Positions 1-9,395 of a stretch of 64,000 nucleotides of DNA are shown here, piece by piece. The position numbers were made by a program, and so were the translations under genes. This DNA is from Prasinococcaceae sp. CCMP 1430 (taxonomy: Eukaryota; Prasinodermophyta; Palmophyllophyceae; Prasinococcales; Prasinococcaceae), in NCBI GenBank assembly GCA_013416795.1, contig RQSC01000029.1, positions 657,744-721,743 on the forward strand. The letters are read 5' to 3'. Positions within the stretch are counted from its first letter, which is position 1. Each line of letters begins with the position of its first letter. The notes below the pieces were generated by a model, which was not told where the DNA came from, did no database searches, and saw nothing but the letters and a program-made list of their open reading frames with translations.

Positions 1-1
1 G

Positions 2-1435
2 GCGGGGGACGCGCTCGACGCCGACGGCGCGGAGCGCGCCGCGGCGCTCGACGCGGCGCTCTCGCGCGTCGTGCTGCGATGCCATGCGGCGCTTGAGGCA
101 GAGCTCGCCCTCGCCGAGCGGCGTGGCGCCGCGGGCGCGCGACAGGCCGTCACCGCCGCCGAAGCCGTGCAGAGCGCGTTCCACCTCGCGCTGCTGGGCG
201 CGCACCTCGAGCACGACACGCGCGGCGCGGCGTCGCTCATGCCGTACGCGGGCGACTCGCCCGAGTTTGCGCGAGTGGAGCGCGCTGTCATCGACAGCTA
301 CGACACACAGCGCGCGCTGCGCGGTGTGCCTCCCGCCGTCGCCAGCGGCATTGCCGTCGTCTACGTCGCGCGAGTGACCAACGAGGCGCTCGCCACGCAG
401 TTCGCGTCCACGCGCGCCGCACTGGAGCTCGCAGCGGCGACGGAGACGCGCGCGGCGGCCTCGAGTGATGGCAGGGCTGAGGCGGTGACCGCCGGCGCCA
501 ATGCAGACGCCAACGATACCGACGCCGCGGCCGCGGCACGCGGGCGCGACGCAGCCACCACCAAGGGCCTCTTCTGCTGCCTGCGCACGGAGCAGATCGA
601 GCGCGCGCTCGTGGCTGGCGTAGGCGCCGTGAACGCCGCGAACAGCGTGACGCGCTCGCTCTTCGAGCAGTGGCCACCGCCGCCGCCCGCAGAGGGCGCG
701 GGGTACATCCGCACGCTGCTCGCCGACTCGCAGCCGATCGAGCTCCCCCTCACCTTTTCCAAGTCCTCCGACCTGCGCGCGGCGCGCTCGCGGCTGCTCG
801 ATGCGGCAGCGCAGGGCTTGCCGCCGCCCGAGGGGGAGTATCTGCTGCTCTGCCGCGTGGTTACAGGGCGCTCGCAGCGAGTGTTGCGGAGGCAGCCGCC
901 CGCGCAGGGCTTCGAGAGCACGCACGCGCGAGTGGGCGCCCACCCGCACGAGACGCTGCCCGAGGCGGCAGGGGATGCGGGCGCAGACGACGTCGAGTAC
1001 TACATCTCACGCTCGGCACAAGTACTACCTGAGTACCTCATTCGCCTGCAGTACGTCCAGGACGAGAGCGCGGGCGACGGCGGCGGCGACCCCGCACACC
1101 AGGTGGTACCCACGCCAAGCGGGCCGGCGCCGGCCGTGCGCGACGCGCTGCAGGCGCACCTCAACGACGCTGCGGACGTCATCGAGCAAGCGCAGCATGC
1201 GGCGGGGCTCGGACCGCGCGCGGCGGCGCGCGCGGCTATGCGTGCCGCATCCGAGCGGCGCGCGTGGCTCGAGGCGCAGGTGGACGCCGCGCAGCAGGAG
1301 CTGCAGCACGAACGCGGTCGCACGCTCGCTCTCGCGCGGCGCCTCGGCCGTCCTACGTCCGCGGGGTGCGCGGCAGAGCGCGGCGCGCGCGCGGCAGGGG
1401 GGCGCGGCACGCGCGCATGGTGGCGGAGAGGATGA
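2..1435 (+). CDS. PARP-like protein, C-terminal part (5' end outside window)
   Basis: The reading frame is open from the first bases of the window to a TGA at 1433-1435, so the gene begins upstream. The last third resembles the C-terminal half of a poly(ADP-ribose) polymerase catalytic fold: a hydrophobic strand EYLLLCRVVTGR, then GFESTHAR, then VEYYISRSAQVLPEYLIRLQY-type residues around 990-1055. In PARPs the matching segment reads like EYIVYD-x-QV-x(3)-YL, and its first Glu is catalytic; that Glu is present here. I do not see the usual HG(T/S) and the conserved Tyr of the H-Y-E triad upstream, so activity is doubtful. After the fold comes an Ala/Arg-rich helical tail. A TGTAA motif lies 3 nt after the stop. 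Membership of the PARP superfamily is an inference from motif order. Confidence 0.5.
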   Translation, partial: AGDALDADGAERAAALDAALSRVVLRCHAALEAELALAERRGAAGARQAVTAAEAVQSAFHLALLGAHLEHDTRGAASLMPYAGDSPEFARVERAVIDSYDTQRALRGVPPAVASGIAVVYVARVTNEALATQFASTRAALELAAATETRAAASSDGRAEAVTAGANADANDTDAAAAARGRDAATTKGLFCCLRTEQIERALVAGVGAVNAANSVTRSLFEQWPPPPPAEGAGYIRTLLADSQPIELPLTFSKSSDLRAARSRLLDAAAQGLPPPEGEYLLLCRVVTGRSQRVLRRQPPAQGFESTHARVGAHPHETLPEAAGDAGADDVEYYISRSAQVLPEYLIRLQYVQDESAGDGGGDPAHQVVPTPSGPAPAVRDALQAHLNDAADVIEQAQHAAGLGPRAAARAAMRAASERRAWLEAQVDAAQQELQHERGRTLALARRLGRPTSAGCAAERGARAAGGRGTRAWWRRG

Positions 1436-1549
1436 TCTGTAAATCTTGGCTTGTACATGTACGCTATTAGGTCAATGTGGAGGGGGTGAAGACACGAACG
1501 CCCGCAGCTCGCGTTGGCGACGGCGGCGGTGGTGGCTGGGCCGGCAGCG

Positions 1550-2509
1550 TCACGAGGCCGTCCAAAAACCAGCAGCCACGAACACCCGCAGCTCGCCCAG
1601 GCGCGAGCGGGTGACGAGAACACCCGCGCCGAGCCCAACCACATCGAGCTCGCTCGCGTCACGCTCAAAACGCTCGAGCTCTTTCGCAGCGTCGCCCAAC
1701 AGCGGCAGCCCCGCCGCAGCGGCGGGCGCGCCCTCGAGGGCGTCGAGGACGGCAGTCGCGGCATCGCGCGCAGCGCCCTCCGGAGCGGACGGGACCAGGT
1801 GGTAGCGCGCGCCTCTGAGGAGCCTCTGCGGCCCCGGGAGCTCCACTTTGCCCCTCACCCCGGTCAGGCGCACCACGGTCTCCTCGAACACGATGCGCAG
1901 CGTTGACTCGCCCTGCTCGGCGCTCAGCTTGTGGGCGAGCGTGGCGCGCACCGCCGGGTTGCGCATCTGCGGTGGCAGCTGCACGGGGAGCGCCGGCGGC
2001 GCCGGCGCGCGCAGCGTCACGAGGTTGTCGAGAAACCACTCGCCCTTTTTCGAGTCGCGGCGGATGTCCTGAAACACCGCCCCGAGACCGGGCGGCGCGC
2101 CGCTGAAGCCCTGTGAGAGCGCCGCGGGCCGCGCGTTGCCGCTCGTCGTCACTCGGGCAAACGTCGAGCTGTACACGAGGCGCCAGCGCCCTTCGATGGC
2201 CTCGAGTAGGGTCTCGCCTGTGGGAATCTGCCCACTCGTGGCGACACATGTGCGCTCGAAAACGTCGGCTGCGGCGCTGACGCGCGCGGCCTCCGACGCG
2301 GTCGCCGCGGCGCCACGGTCCAGGCCCGCCGTCGCCGAGAGCAGCGCGGTCGCCGCCTTGCGGAGAAGCTCTTCGCCGCCGTCTGCGTCAACCTCGTCGC
2401 TCGTTTCGGTGGCCAAATCCCCGCGCGCATCGCCAGCCACCGCGGCAACGGCATCCCCGTTCACGTCGGCGCCCGCACCCGCTCCGAGCTCTGCGCCCCC
2501 CTCGCCCAT
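1550..2509 (-). CDS. PAP/fibrillin (plastid-lipid-associated) domain protein
   Basis: About 319 residues from an ATG at 2507-2509. The segment GETLLEAIEGRWRLVYSSTF is the classic start of the PAP/fibrillin domain (PF04755), followed by GLGAVFQDI, a strand-rich middle and a terminal SELDVVGLGAGVLVTRSRLGE-like lipocalin-type strand. Fibrillins bind lipids and quinones at plastoglobules or thylakoids. The start is uncertain: the frame is open upstream only to a stop at 2603-2605 and contains no further ATG. A separate frame just upstream (ATG near 2614) begins MALMASRAMPRSGAAARG, which looks like a plastid transit peptide and may be a first exon. The gene is divergent from the coiled-coil gene at 3179, across an AT-rich spacer. 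Confidence 0.72.
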   Translation of the reverse strand: MGEGGAELGAGAGADVNGDAVAAVAGDARGDLATETSDEVDADGGEELLRKAATALLSATAGLDRGAAATASEAARVSAAADVFERTCVATSGQIPTGETLLEAIEGRWRLVYSSTFARVTTSGNARPAALSQGFSGAPPGLGAVFQDIRRDSKKGEWFLDNLVTLRAPAPPALPVQLPPQMRNPAVRATLAHKLSAEQGESTLRIVFEETVVRLTGVRGKVELPGPQRLLRGARYHLVPSAPEGAARDAATAVLDALEGAPAAAAGLPLLGDAAKELERFERDASELDVVGLGAGVLVTRSRLGELRVFVAAGFWTAS

Positions 2510-2769
2510 CGGGCCGCCGGCGTCCGCACCGGCGCCGGCGCCGGCGCCGGAGCCGGCACCCGCGCGCGGCCGCGCCCGATCGCGGCATGGCGCGGGAAGC
2601 CATCAGCGCCATCGCGTCCCAGCAAAGGAGGCGCGGCCGCGGACGGACGGGGGCGGCCCGGGGCGGGGAGGGGTGGAGGGAGGGGAGCGCCCGCCGCCGC
2701 ACGTGTGGCGCCACGCGCACCGCGCCGTGGCCAGGCGTCCAATTCGCGCGCGTTCCCGACGCAATACGC

Positions 2770-3178
2770 GGAACCATTCAATTCACTCAGATTTACGTGT
2801 AAATCCCGCGTATGTGATTCATTTTTATTTGTTAAAAGGTTGCCAATCTGATAGAACAAATCCGTCACATAAAACGGAAGAAATTTCATGCGCACATTCC
2901 GCGCAATTGAATTGGAGGGACGGCACACGACGAGCATGCGCCAGTCGAACCCATTGGATAGAATCAACGCCTCCTGCAGCATATTTAGGGTCCTTACATA
3001 GGTCTTATTTGATGTTCCTATTATCTTTTGGTGAGTTTGGGTTAACCATAAACCCAAATACTGTGTCGCGCGGGCCCGCTCGCGAACGAGCCGTTCCCCG
3101 AGAGCGCGGGGAGGTGGCGAGGCGGGTCACGCTGGCCCGCGCCATCTCGCGGGCTCGGCGCGCGCGCACGCCCCAGCG
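2770..3178. promoter_or_regulatory. AT-rich divergent intergenic region (putative bidirectional promoter)
   Basis: About 290 bases (2770-3060) drop sharply in GC relative to the surrounding coding DNA and lie between the minus-strand fibrillin and the plus-strand coiled-coil gene. They hold runs of A/T, a CTTATTTGATGTT-type stretch and a TTGGGTTAACCATAAACCC element at about 3038-3056. No ORF in it looks coding. A shared promoter region is the simplest reading; no TATA box can be assigned with confidence. Confidence 0.4.
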
Positions 3179-4060
3179 ATGGCGCCCCGCGGCCCGGGCG
3201 CCTGGGACGACGACGACGGGGCGATGGGCGCGATGGACGCCCTCGACGCGGCGCTCGAGCGGGCCGAGGTCAAGGACAGGGAGGTGCGCCTGGTCAAGCA
3301 AATGCTCGCCTCGGCCAAAGAGGAGCTCGCAGCGCGCGACGACGAGATGAGCGCACTGCGCGGCGCGCTGGATGCTGCCACGCGGCCATGGAGCGACGGC
3401 AACGCGCAGGGAGAGTGGGGGACGCCAACAGGTCCGCCGGTTGGCGACAGCGAGAGCGCAGCCTTCGCGCTGGTGGAGCGGCTAGAGCGCGAGCTCTACG
3501 AGCGCGACCTCGCTGTGGAGCGCCTCGGCCGGGCCCTGGACGAGGCACGCGCCGAGTGCGCGCGCAAGGACGAGGCCATTGCTGACATGGCCACGCAGTG
3601 GGACCGGTCCATCCACGAGCTCAAGGCCGCGCGAGATCAGGAGGCTTCGCAGCTGCGGAAGCGCTTGTGGACGCTCGAGCACGAGGAGCTCCCCACTGCC
3701 GCGCGGCGCATCGCGGACCTCGTTGACCAGCTGTCGCGCACGCGCGGCGAGCTCGCCAGCGAGCAGATACGCGCGGCGCGAGAGAGCGCCGAGTCAAAAG
3801 AGGCGCTCGCGCAGCGAGACGCCATCGTGGAGGAGTCCAAGCAGCGCTGCCTCGAGATTCTCGCCAACGCGGGGCTGCAGCTTGCCACGCAGGGCCATCC
3901 GCCAGAACATCCCGCTGGCGCGCCCGCGCGGCTGCCCTTCACGTCATCCAACGCCGCGACGCCGCGCGATGCTAACGGCGGCACGTCGTCGGGCTTCCTC
4001 TCTCAGCTGCTGCCGGGCACGCCTGAGCCGCCTGAGGACGCCCCGGAGGACGCCGGATGA
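3179..4060 (+). CDS. coiled-coil protein of unknown function
   Basis: Uninterrupted 293-residue frame from ATG 3179 to TGA 4058-4060. The N-terminus is acidic and Gly/Ala rich. Residues about 18-60 and 95-225 are heptad-like helices rich in Glu, Arg, Leu and Ala (for example ALERAEVKDREVRLVKQMLA and LVERLERELYERDLAVERLG). The C-terminal 70 residues are Pro/Ala rich and probably disordered. No catalytic or binding motif is recognised, so a structural or scaffold role is all that can be suggested. It converges on the Hip gene, whose stop lies at 4303. The frame is long, starts with ATG, and has the third-position GC bias of neighbouring genes, which supports it as real. Confidence 0.6.
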   Translation: MAPRGPGAWDDDDGAMGAMDALDAALERAEVKDREVRLVKQMLASAKEELAARDDEMSALRGALDAATRPWSDGNAQGEWGTPTGPPVGDSESAAFALVERLERELYERDLAVERLGRALDEARAECARKDEAIADMATQWDRSIHELKAARDQEASQLRKRLWTLEHEELPTAARRIADLVDQLSRTRGELASEQIRAARESAESKEALAQRDAIVEESKQRCLEILANAGLQLATQGHPPEHPAGAPARLPFTSSNAATPRDANGGTSSGFLSQLLPGTPEPPEDAPEDAG

Positions 4061-4302
4061 GGCGACGACGTGTCTCTGTTGTACACTGGTACTGTTGTAG
4101 AATACCCCTCTTACTTATTCTTGCGCGAGCGCAGCTCGTTACCCACGGGGTGTCAGTCGGGGCTGCGCCGCGAGGGCGAGGGGGCACGCGCGCGTGGGAA
4201 CGCAGGTCAAATCCGGCGGGGCAAAATGGGTTCGCTACGAATGTGCCCTCGCGGCCCGCGGCGGGCGCACGCGCACGCGCAAGCGTGAGCGCGCGCGCGC
4301 TG

Positions 4303-5663
4303 TCACCAGTGGTGCGTCCAGCTCTTCGCCGCCTCCTCGGCGCCCGCCTTGATCAGGCATTTCCTCAGGATGGTGGCCATGCGCGGGTTGGCGGCGTAGC
4401 GCGCAGCGTTCGCTGGGTTCCGCAGGACGTCGGTGACGAGCGGCGTGAGCGCTGGGTCGCGCAGCGCCGCCTGCACGTCGGCGTCGCCCCACATTGCGCT
4501 CAGGTCGACGTTCGCCAGGCCACGCATACCTTCGGCGTCCATACCCGGAAGCTTACCAGCAGCTTGGCTGCTGGCGCTGCTGTGTCCTCCACCGCCGCCC
4601 AGGCGTGCTCCCGGTGCAACCTCGTCGCCAAGTGCTCCGTCGCCGCGCGCCGCGGCATCTGCGGCCTCGATTTCATGCTCAGCATCGTAGGCAGCCTTCG
4701 CAGCAGCTCGACGCTGCGCAGCCTCGGCCCTCAGACGCTCGCTCATCCTCGCCTCGCGTCGATCAGCGCGCGCGCTGCGCCGCCGGCGCACCGCTGCACG
4801 TCGTGCATTGATGCGTTCCACGCGGGGCCCCACCACCTCTGACAATAGCCTTAGCGTCTCGTCGTCGTAGTCCATGCGAGCGGCAGACTGAAGCTCACGA
4901 TGTGCGTCCTCCCAACGCCCAAGCGCTGCCAACGCCTCGCCTGCGAACGAGGAGGGGAACGGACGCGTCAGTGAGCCACAAGACTTCCTCGCGTCCAGGC
5001 GCGCGTCATGCGCAATACATCTGCTGGCGCAGAGGCGCACCTTTGCATCGCTTTGCACGCGCATAATCTGCGTTGAGGCGCAGAGCCTCGTCGCAATCGG
5101 CGAGCGCCGCGCGCGGTCTGCCGAGCGCTAGCAGTGCCGCCGCGCGCGCCCCGTAGAGCATTGCCGAGCGTGGATTGAGCAGGACGGCATCGGTGAGCGC
5201 GTGCATCGCCTCCGCGGCGTCGCCCGAGGATAGCACCTCTGACGCAGAGCGCTTGAGGTCCGCTGCACGCTCTGCTGCAGCAGCGCTCACCTGCGCGTGA
5301 GACCACCGAGCGTGGAATGTCGGCGCACCCGTGCGTCTGCGTCAGCGCGCTCCAGCTCTGCAGGGGACGCGAGCTCGCGAGCGTCTACACACGCACCTCC
5401 GCTGTTGGGTCCCCGCGCGGTGGGAACGGCGCGCGGTCGGCTGCTGACACGTCGACGCGCGGCAGTAGGTCACAGTCAAGCTCGGAGCCCGATGTGTCGC
5501 TCTCTGAGTCGGTGACGACAGCCGCGGGCGGAAGGGGAAGTGCCGCGCCGAGCGAGACCAGGTACTCGCGCAGAAAAGCGAGCTCGGGGCGTTGCACAGC
5601 ACCCGGCTCCGCGCGCAGCATGCTCACGGCCTTGCGCAGGGCTCGCAGCTCGGTGACATCCAT
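4303..5663 (-). CDS. ST13: Hsc70-interacting protein (Hip/ST13/FAM10)
   Basis: Three exons join in phase: 5663..5397, 5290..5041 and 4940..4303 (384 residues). Donors are GTGCGT and GTGCGC; acceptors are CGCAG and TCGCAG. Exon 1 has the Hip N-terminal dimerisation motif PELAFLREYLVSLGAALP. Exon 2 starts the TPR domain (DAVLLNPRSAMLYGARAAAL, then ADCDEALRLNADYARAKRC). Exon 3 continues with GEALAALGRWEDAHRELQSA and MDYDDE, a charged Arg/Glu helix, and a C-terminal STI1/DP domain (ADVQAALRDPALTPLVTDVL ... NPRMATILRKCL). The domain order is that of eukaryotic Hip, a cytosolic cochaperone that stabilises ADP-bound Hsp70. The family GGMP-type repeat is reduced to a short Gly-rich linker (GGGGGH). 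Identification is strong. Confidence 0.9.
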
Positions 5664-6551
5664 GCCGCCTCCGCGTTAGCTCCGATTCGCGCCTGGGCGT
5701 TCCCGCACGCGCCTTGGACGCGCCTCGGGCTGCGAGCGAGTCCGCCTCCGCGGGCGGCCCAAGCGTCACCGCCGGTGGCTGCGCCCCCGTCCCGGCGGCG
5801 GCGGGACGCGCGAGCGCGCCCCGCGGGCGAGGCGAGGCGAGGGGTGGGGGAGGGGTGAAGGGGGAGGCCCACCCGCTTCTATGCGCTCCCCTTCGCCGCT
5901 CACTCGCCCGCGCCCGCCCACACGCGCCGCCCCGCGGATGCGCTGTGGTGCGCGCGCAGGCGCTGCTACGGAGTGGCGCGAGTCCTTTTTTTTTTTTTTT
6001 TTTTTTTGCCGGCAGAGGAATCTCGGCTGGGGTGACGTCGCAGCCCGGGCGGCGGCGCCGCACCACACCGCGCTCCGCGAGCGCGAGCGCGGAGCGCGCG
6101 CTAAGCGCGCCCCTCGGCGCGCAACCAGCGTCTGCCACGCCCCGCCGCCCCCCCTCACAGCGCAGGCGCTCCCCGCCTCGCGCCTTTTTCCTTGGAATGT
6201 TTTCTGCGCATTTTCGAGCCCCGCGCGTACAGAACCGGGTCATCATCGAAAATTCCGGGTTCATCAGACGCGATCTCGGCGTTCGAAGCGGACTTGAACC
6301 GGGTGCGTGCGTAATATCTCGGGTTCGCACTTTCGGTGAAAAAAAAATAAAAAGTGCAGGAGGTAGTGGGACGGGGGTGGCGTGTGGCGTGGGGGGAGGG
6401 GGGGGGGGCGGGGGAGGAGGGGGCGAGGGCCTCGCGCGGTCGCGCGCGGGGGAGGTGGGCGCTCGGAGGGGACGCGGCGTTGCGTTACCGTGAGGCGCGC
6501 GAGCGGCCGCGCCTCCCCCTTCACCTCCTCGTTTCTAGTCCTAGCGCCCGC
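5664..6551. other. non-coding stretch with a poly-T tract and possible 3' splice site
   Basis: Between the Hip start and the recognisable part of FAM32A I see no supportable gene. It contains 22 consecutive T at 5986-6007 followed directly by GCCGGCAG, which looks like a polypyrimidine tract plus plus-strand 3' splice site (possibly a 5'-UTR intron of FAM32A). It also contains an AT-richer patch (6185-6360) and G-rich runs around 6390-6425. Confidence 0.4.
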
Positions 6552-6786
6552 CTGGCGAGCCCGAGCGCGAGCGGCTGCGGCGCGCCGGCGGCGGCGAGCG
6601 GGCTGGGGTCGCGCGGCGGCGTGGCGAAGGGAGGCTTTTCCGAGCGGCGCCGCGCGCCTGTGCTCAGCAGCCGCTTCGACCGCAACGACCTCGGCGGCGG
6701 TGGTGGCGGCAGCGGCCGCACGGCTGCGCAGAAGAAGGCTGCAGCGGTGCAGCTCGCGCGAGAGGAGAAGGAGTTGGAGAAGGTGC

Positions 6787-6820
<34 letters not shown>

Positions 6821-7010
6821 GTAGCGCGTGCTCGCATTCACGTCGGGTCTAAGACGGGGGGCGCTGCACCTGCAGAAACTGACCCGCCTCAATGCTCGCG
6901 CGCAGAGCGGTGGCACCGGCGACACCTACCGCGACAAAGTCAACAAGTTCAACGAGCACCTCGCGGGGCTGTCCGAGCACCACGATATCCCGCGCGTTGG
7001 TCCAGGATAA
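6552..7010 (+). CDS. FAM32A: FAM32A-like nuclear/spliceosomal protein (start unresolved)
   Basis: Exon 2 (6906..7010) ends with TYRDKVNKFNEHLAGLSEHH then DIPRVGPG, a close match to the conserved FAM32A C-terminus (HKQRVEDFNRHLDTLTEHYDIPKV). Exon 1 ends at 6782 (GAGAAG before GTGCGG) and encodes SSRFDRNDL and RTAAQKKAAAVQLAREEKEL, matching the basic middle of the family. The 123-nt intron keeps phase 0. In metazoans FAM32A is a C-complex spliceosome factor that helps position the 3' splice site. No ATG lies in frame upstream in exon 1, so the first codons are probably in an earlier exon; the start given here is approximate. The intron begins with an unusual (GCGCGG)n-like repeat. Confidence 0.72.
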
Positions 7011-7108
7011 GACGACATATAGGCATGCATAAGCACATTGCGCCTGACTTATGCGTAGACTATGCAAGTGCAGCGCGCACGTGGCTTCGCGTAACGTAAA
7101 GGTACATT

Positions 7109-8401
7109 TTACTGCTGCGCATCTGTGGTTGCTCCACTGTCAGGAGCCGCGGGTGCGTCCTCATCCGCCACCGCTGCACGCCCGGCTTGTTCCGTCCCAG
7201 CCGCGCATGCTGCGGCGAGCTCTTCGAAGCTCTCGTCGGCCTCCACACTGACGTCCGCAAGATCCGTACCGCTGTCCACGGACGCAGGTGTCGCGTCGTC
7301 CCGCGCATCAGCGCTCTCTCCCATCGAAGCCTTGGCGAGCGCGCCCGCATCCTCGTCAGCACCGCCCGAGGCCGTGCGCCTGCCGCGCTCACTGCCGCCC
7401 TCGATCCTCCGCATCGCAACGGCGAGCTCGTCCTGCAGCGAGCGCACGGACGCGCGCAGCTCGGCATTTTCCAACAACAGCTCCTCTTGCTTCCGCTCGT
7501 AGGTGCCCACGATCATGCGCCAGAAATCGGCGCTTTCCTTGGCGCCCGACTTTCCTGCCCACGCCCCGCGCGCACCGGCGCCGGCCGGCGAGCTCCCCGC
7601 ACTGCCGCTCAGAGAGGGCGAGCCAGCTGTCGGCGCCGTACTCGGCGAGGCGTGCGGGAGCACGGGCGTCGCATTGCCACTCGGATAGGGGCTGCCACCC
7701 GCTGTGCGCGTGCTGGGGCGCTCCTCTAGCAGGCTGGCGACCTTGGCCCGCAGCTTGTCGGCTTCGCGTTCGCGCCGGCGCAGCTCGTTCTGATACTGCG
7801 CGTCGCGGCGCTGCGCACCAACCGCGCCGGAGCGTGCCTCATCGCGCTCAGCGCGTGCCGCGCGCAGCGCTTCGGATGCGGCCGACGCGGCCTTGCGCGC
7901 GCGGCCCTCGGCGGTGCCCAGTGCGCGCTCCTTGGCGTCCAGCTCGTGCTGCAGGCGCTCGCACCGCTGTTCCGCCAGCCGGCGGTCCGAGGCCAGCCGC
8001 GCGCGCGCCTCGGTCATCTCCGCACGCGCGGCCGCGTCTTCCCGATGCTGCTCGAGCAGGCTCGACACGACGTCGCACACGCGCTCGAGCGCGGCGGTGG
8101 GCTCTGCCTCCAGGTCCGCCATCGTCGGCAGCGCGCCGAATCCCTGGGCCTCGAGCGCGCGGCTCACGTAGGAAATCGACGCGCCGCCCGGCGCGGCGAC
8201 GCCCTGCTGGGCGGCGGTCGCCGCACCCAAGGGGCCCGCGCTGCCGCATCCCTCCCCGCACGCGCCACTTATCCCTCCCACGCCCGCTGCACCGTCGCCG
8301 CGCCCCCCTCTACCCCCCGCCCTCGGGCCCACCAGGTGGTCCACGCCCAGCAGCGCCAGCATCTCCGCGCTGACGAGCCCGCCGTCCGCCGACGCCGCCA
8401 T
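7109..8401 (-). CDS. SSX2IP/ADIP-family coiled-coil protein (centrosomal/microtubule anchoring)
   Basis: Single exon from ATG 8399-8401 to TAA 7109-7111 (430 residues). The region ISYVSRALEAQGFGALPTMA, VVSSLLEQHREDAAARAEM and QYQNELRRREREADKLRAKV follows the order of the ADIP domain (PF11559): LNQEL..LGF, a helical middle, and the TQYNHDVKRKEREYNKLK-like motif. After a Ser/Pro/Gly-rich linker, FWRMIVGTYERKQEELLLEN matches the distal SSX2IP coiled coil. Known members (SSX2IP/Msd1, yeast Msd1) anchor microtubules at centrosomes and centriolar satellites. The C-terminal about 90 residues are acidic and disordered. The gene converges on FAM32A (98 nt between stops). Confidence 0.72.
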   Translation of the reverse strand: MAASADGGLVSAEMLALLGVDHLVGPRAGGRGGRGDGAAGVGGISGACGEGCGSAGPLGAATAAQQGVAAPGGASISYVSRALEAQGFGALPTMADLEAEPTAALERVCDVVSSLLEQHREDAAARAEMTEARARLASDRRLAEQRCERLQHELDAKERALGTAEGRARKAASAASEALRAARAERDEARSGAVGAQRRDAQYQNELRRREREADKLRAKVASLLEERPSTRTAGGSPYPSGNATPVLPHASPSTAPTAGSPSLSGSAGSSPAGAGARGAWAGKSGAKESADFWRMIVGTYERKQEELLLENAELRASVRSLQDELAVAMRRIEGGSERGRRTASGGADEDAGALAKASMGESADARDDATPASVDSGTDLADVSVEADESFEELAAACAAGTEQAGRAAVADEDAPAAPDSGATTDAQQ

Positions 8402-9006
8402 CGCGCCGCGGCGCCGCGCGGAGCCCTCACTGCCTCTGACCGCGACTCGCTCGCGCCCCTGCCCCCCCCTACCCTCGCAGGGCGAGGAGGCCGCGTCCCC
8501 TCTCGCGTCCGAACGTGCGCCCGAACCTGCGCCCCGCGCCCGCCCGCGCGCGCGCGCTTTCGCCCCCACCGCAATTTCGCGCTCCGCGAATCTCCCTCCG
8601 CTTCCCCGCCTCCCCATTCCCGCGAACCTCCCAAGCGCCGACGCGTCCCGCGGAGTTTCCCCGCATACGACGCGCCCTCGGCGCTTTTTCGCGTTCGCGC
8701 GCGCGCTTCCCGCCGCCCCGGGCCCGATCGGAACCCGAGGTACGACCAGGTCTCAACTCCCCAGACCCGGTAGATCTTGAGCGAAACGGGTCAGGCGATG
8801 TCACATCAGAAGATATACCGGGGTCACGCACCGCAACCCGGGGAACCGAGGTTCCGCGCGATGGTCCCGCATTTGCACGTGCGTTTTGATGGTGGAAATT
8901 GGGGCGCGTGCCCAATTGTGCGGGAGGGCCCGCGAGTTTGAAGCGAGGTCAAAACGCATGCGATCACGCGCGCGGCGCGGCGGGGCGCCACAGCCGCGCT
9001 CGCGCG

Positions 9007-9063
<57 letters not shown>

Positions 9064-9395
9064 AAGGCTGCGCGGCGCGCGCGGCACGCCGCTGGCGTGC
9101 TGCGCCAACCCAAAACAGTGGGCGCCGGCGCCTCTGGGAGGTCACAAGGGGGTGGGGGGGACGGGGGAAAAGGAAGCGGGGGGGGGGAGGCGACGGAGCG
9201 CGCTTTCCGCGTGCGCGTGCACCTGGCTGCAGCGTGGATTGTGCGCGTGGTGCGCGAGTGGATGCGGCTGACGCCTTGGCGCTGCGCGTGCTCTGTCCGC
9301 GCTTGCGCCGACCTGCTGCGGCCTGGTCGGCGATCGGTGCGCGCGGCTGCGGCGGGGTGCGCCACATTCCCGCGGGCGATACGGCGCGCGCGCAG
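8402..9395. promoter_or_regulatory. divergent intergenic region containing a CTG microsatellite
   Basis: About 1 kb between the ADIP-family start (minus) and the CHCH protein start (plus). It is GC-rich except for a moderately AT-rich segment at 8755-8905. It contains the CTG array at 9009-9062 and G-rich runs (9148-9190). No convincing gene is seen; the plus-strand frame through the CTG array would only give a poly-Leu run in a compositionally odd leader. Confidence 0.4.
9009..9062 (+). repeat. (CTG)18 trinucleotide microsatellite
   Basis: Eighteen perfect CTG units with no interruption, about 335 nt upstream of the CHCH protein ATG and therefore probably in its promoter or 5' UTR. Confidence 0.97.

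Noticed and set aside
8886-9395. N-terminal extension of the CHCH protein through the CTG array (poly-Leu)
   Set aside because: The extension is Arg/Gly-rich noise around a Leu run and is not needed: a good ATG at 9396 starts a compact family-length protein.
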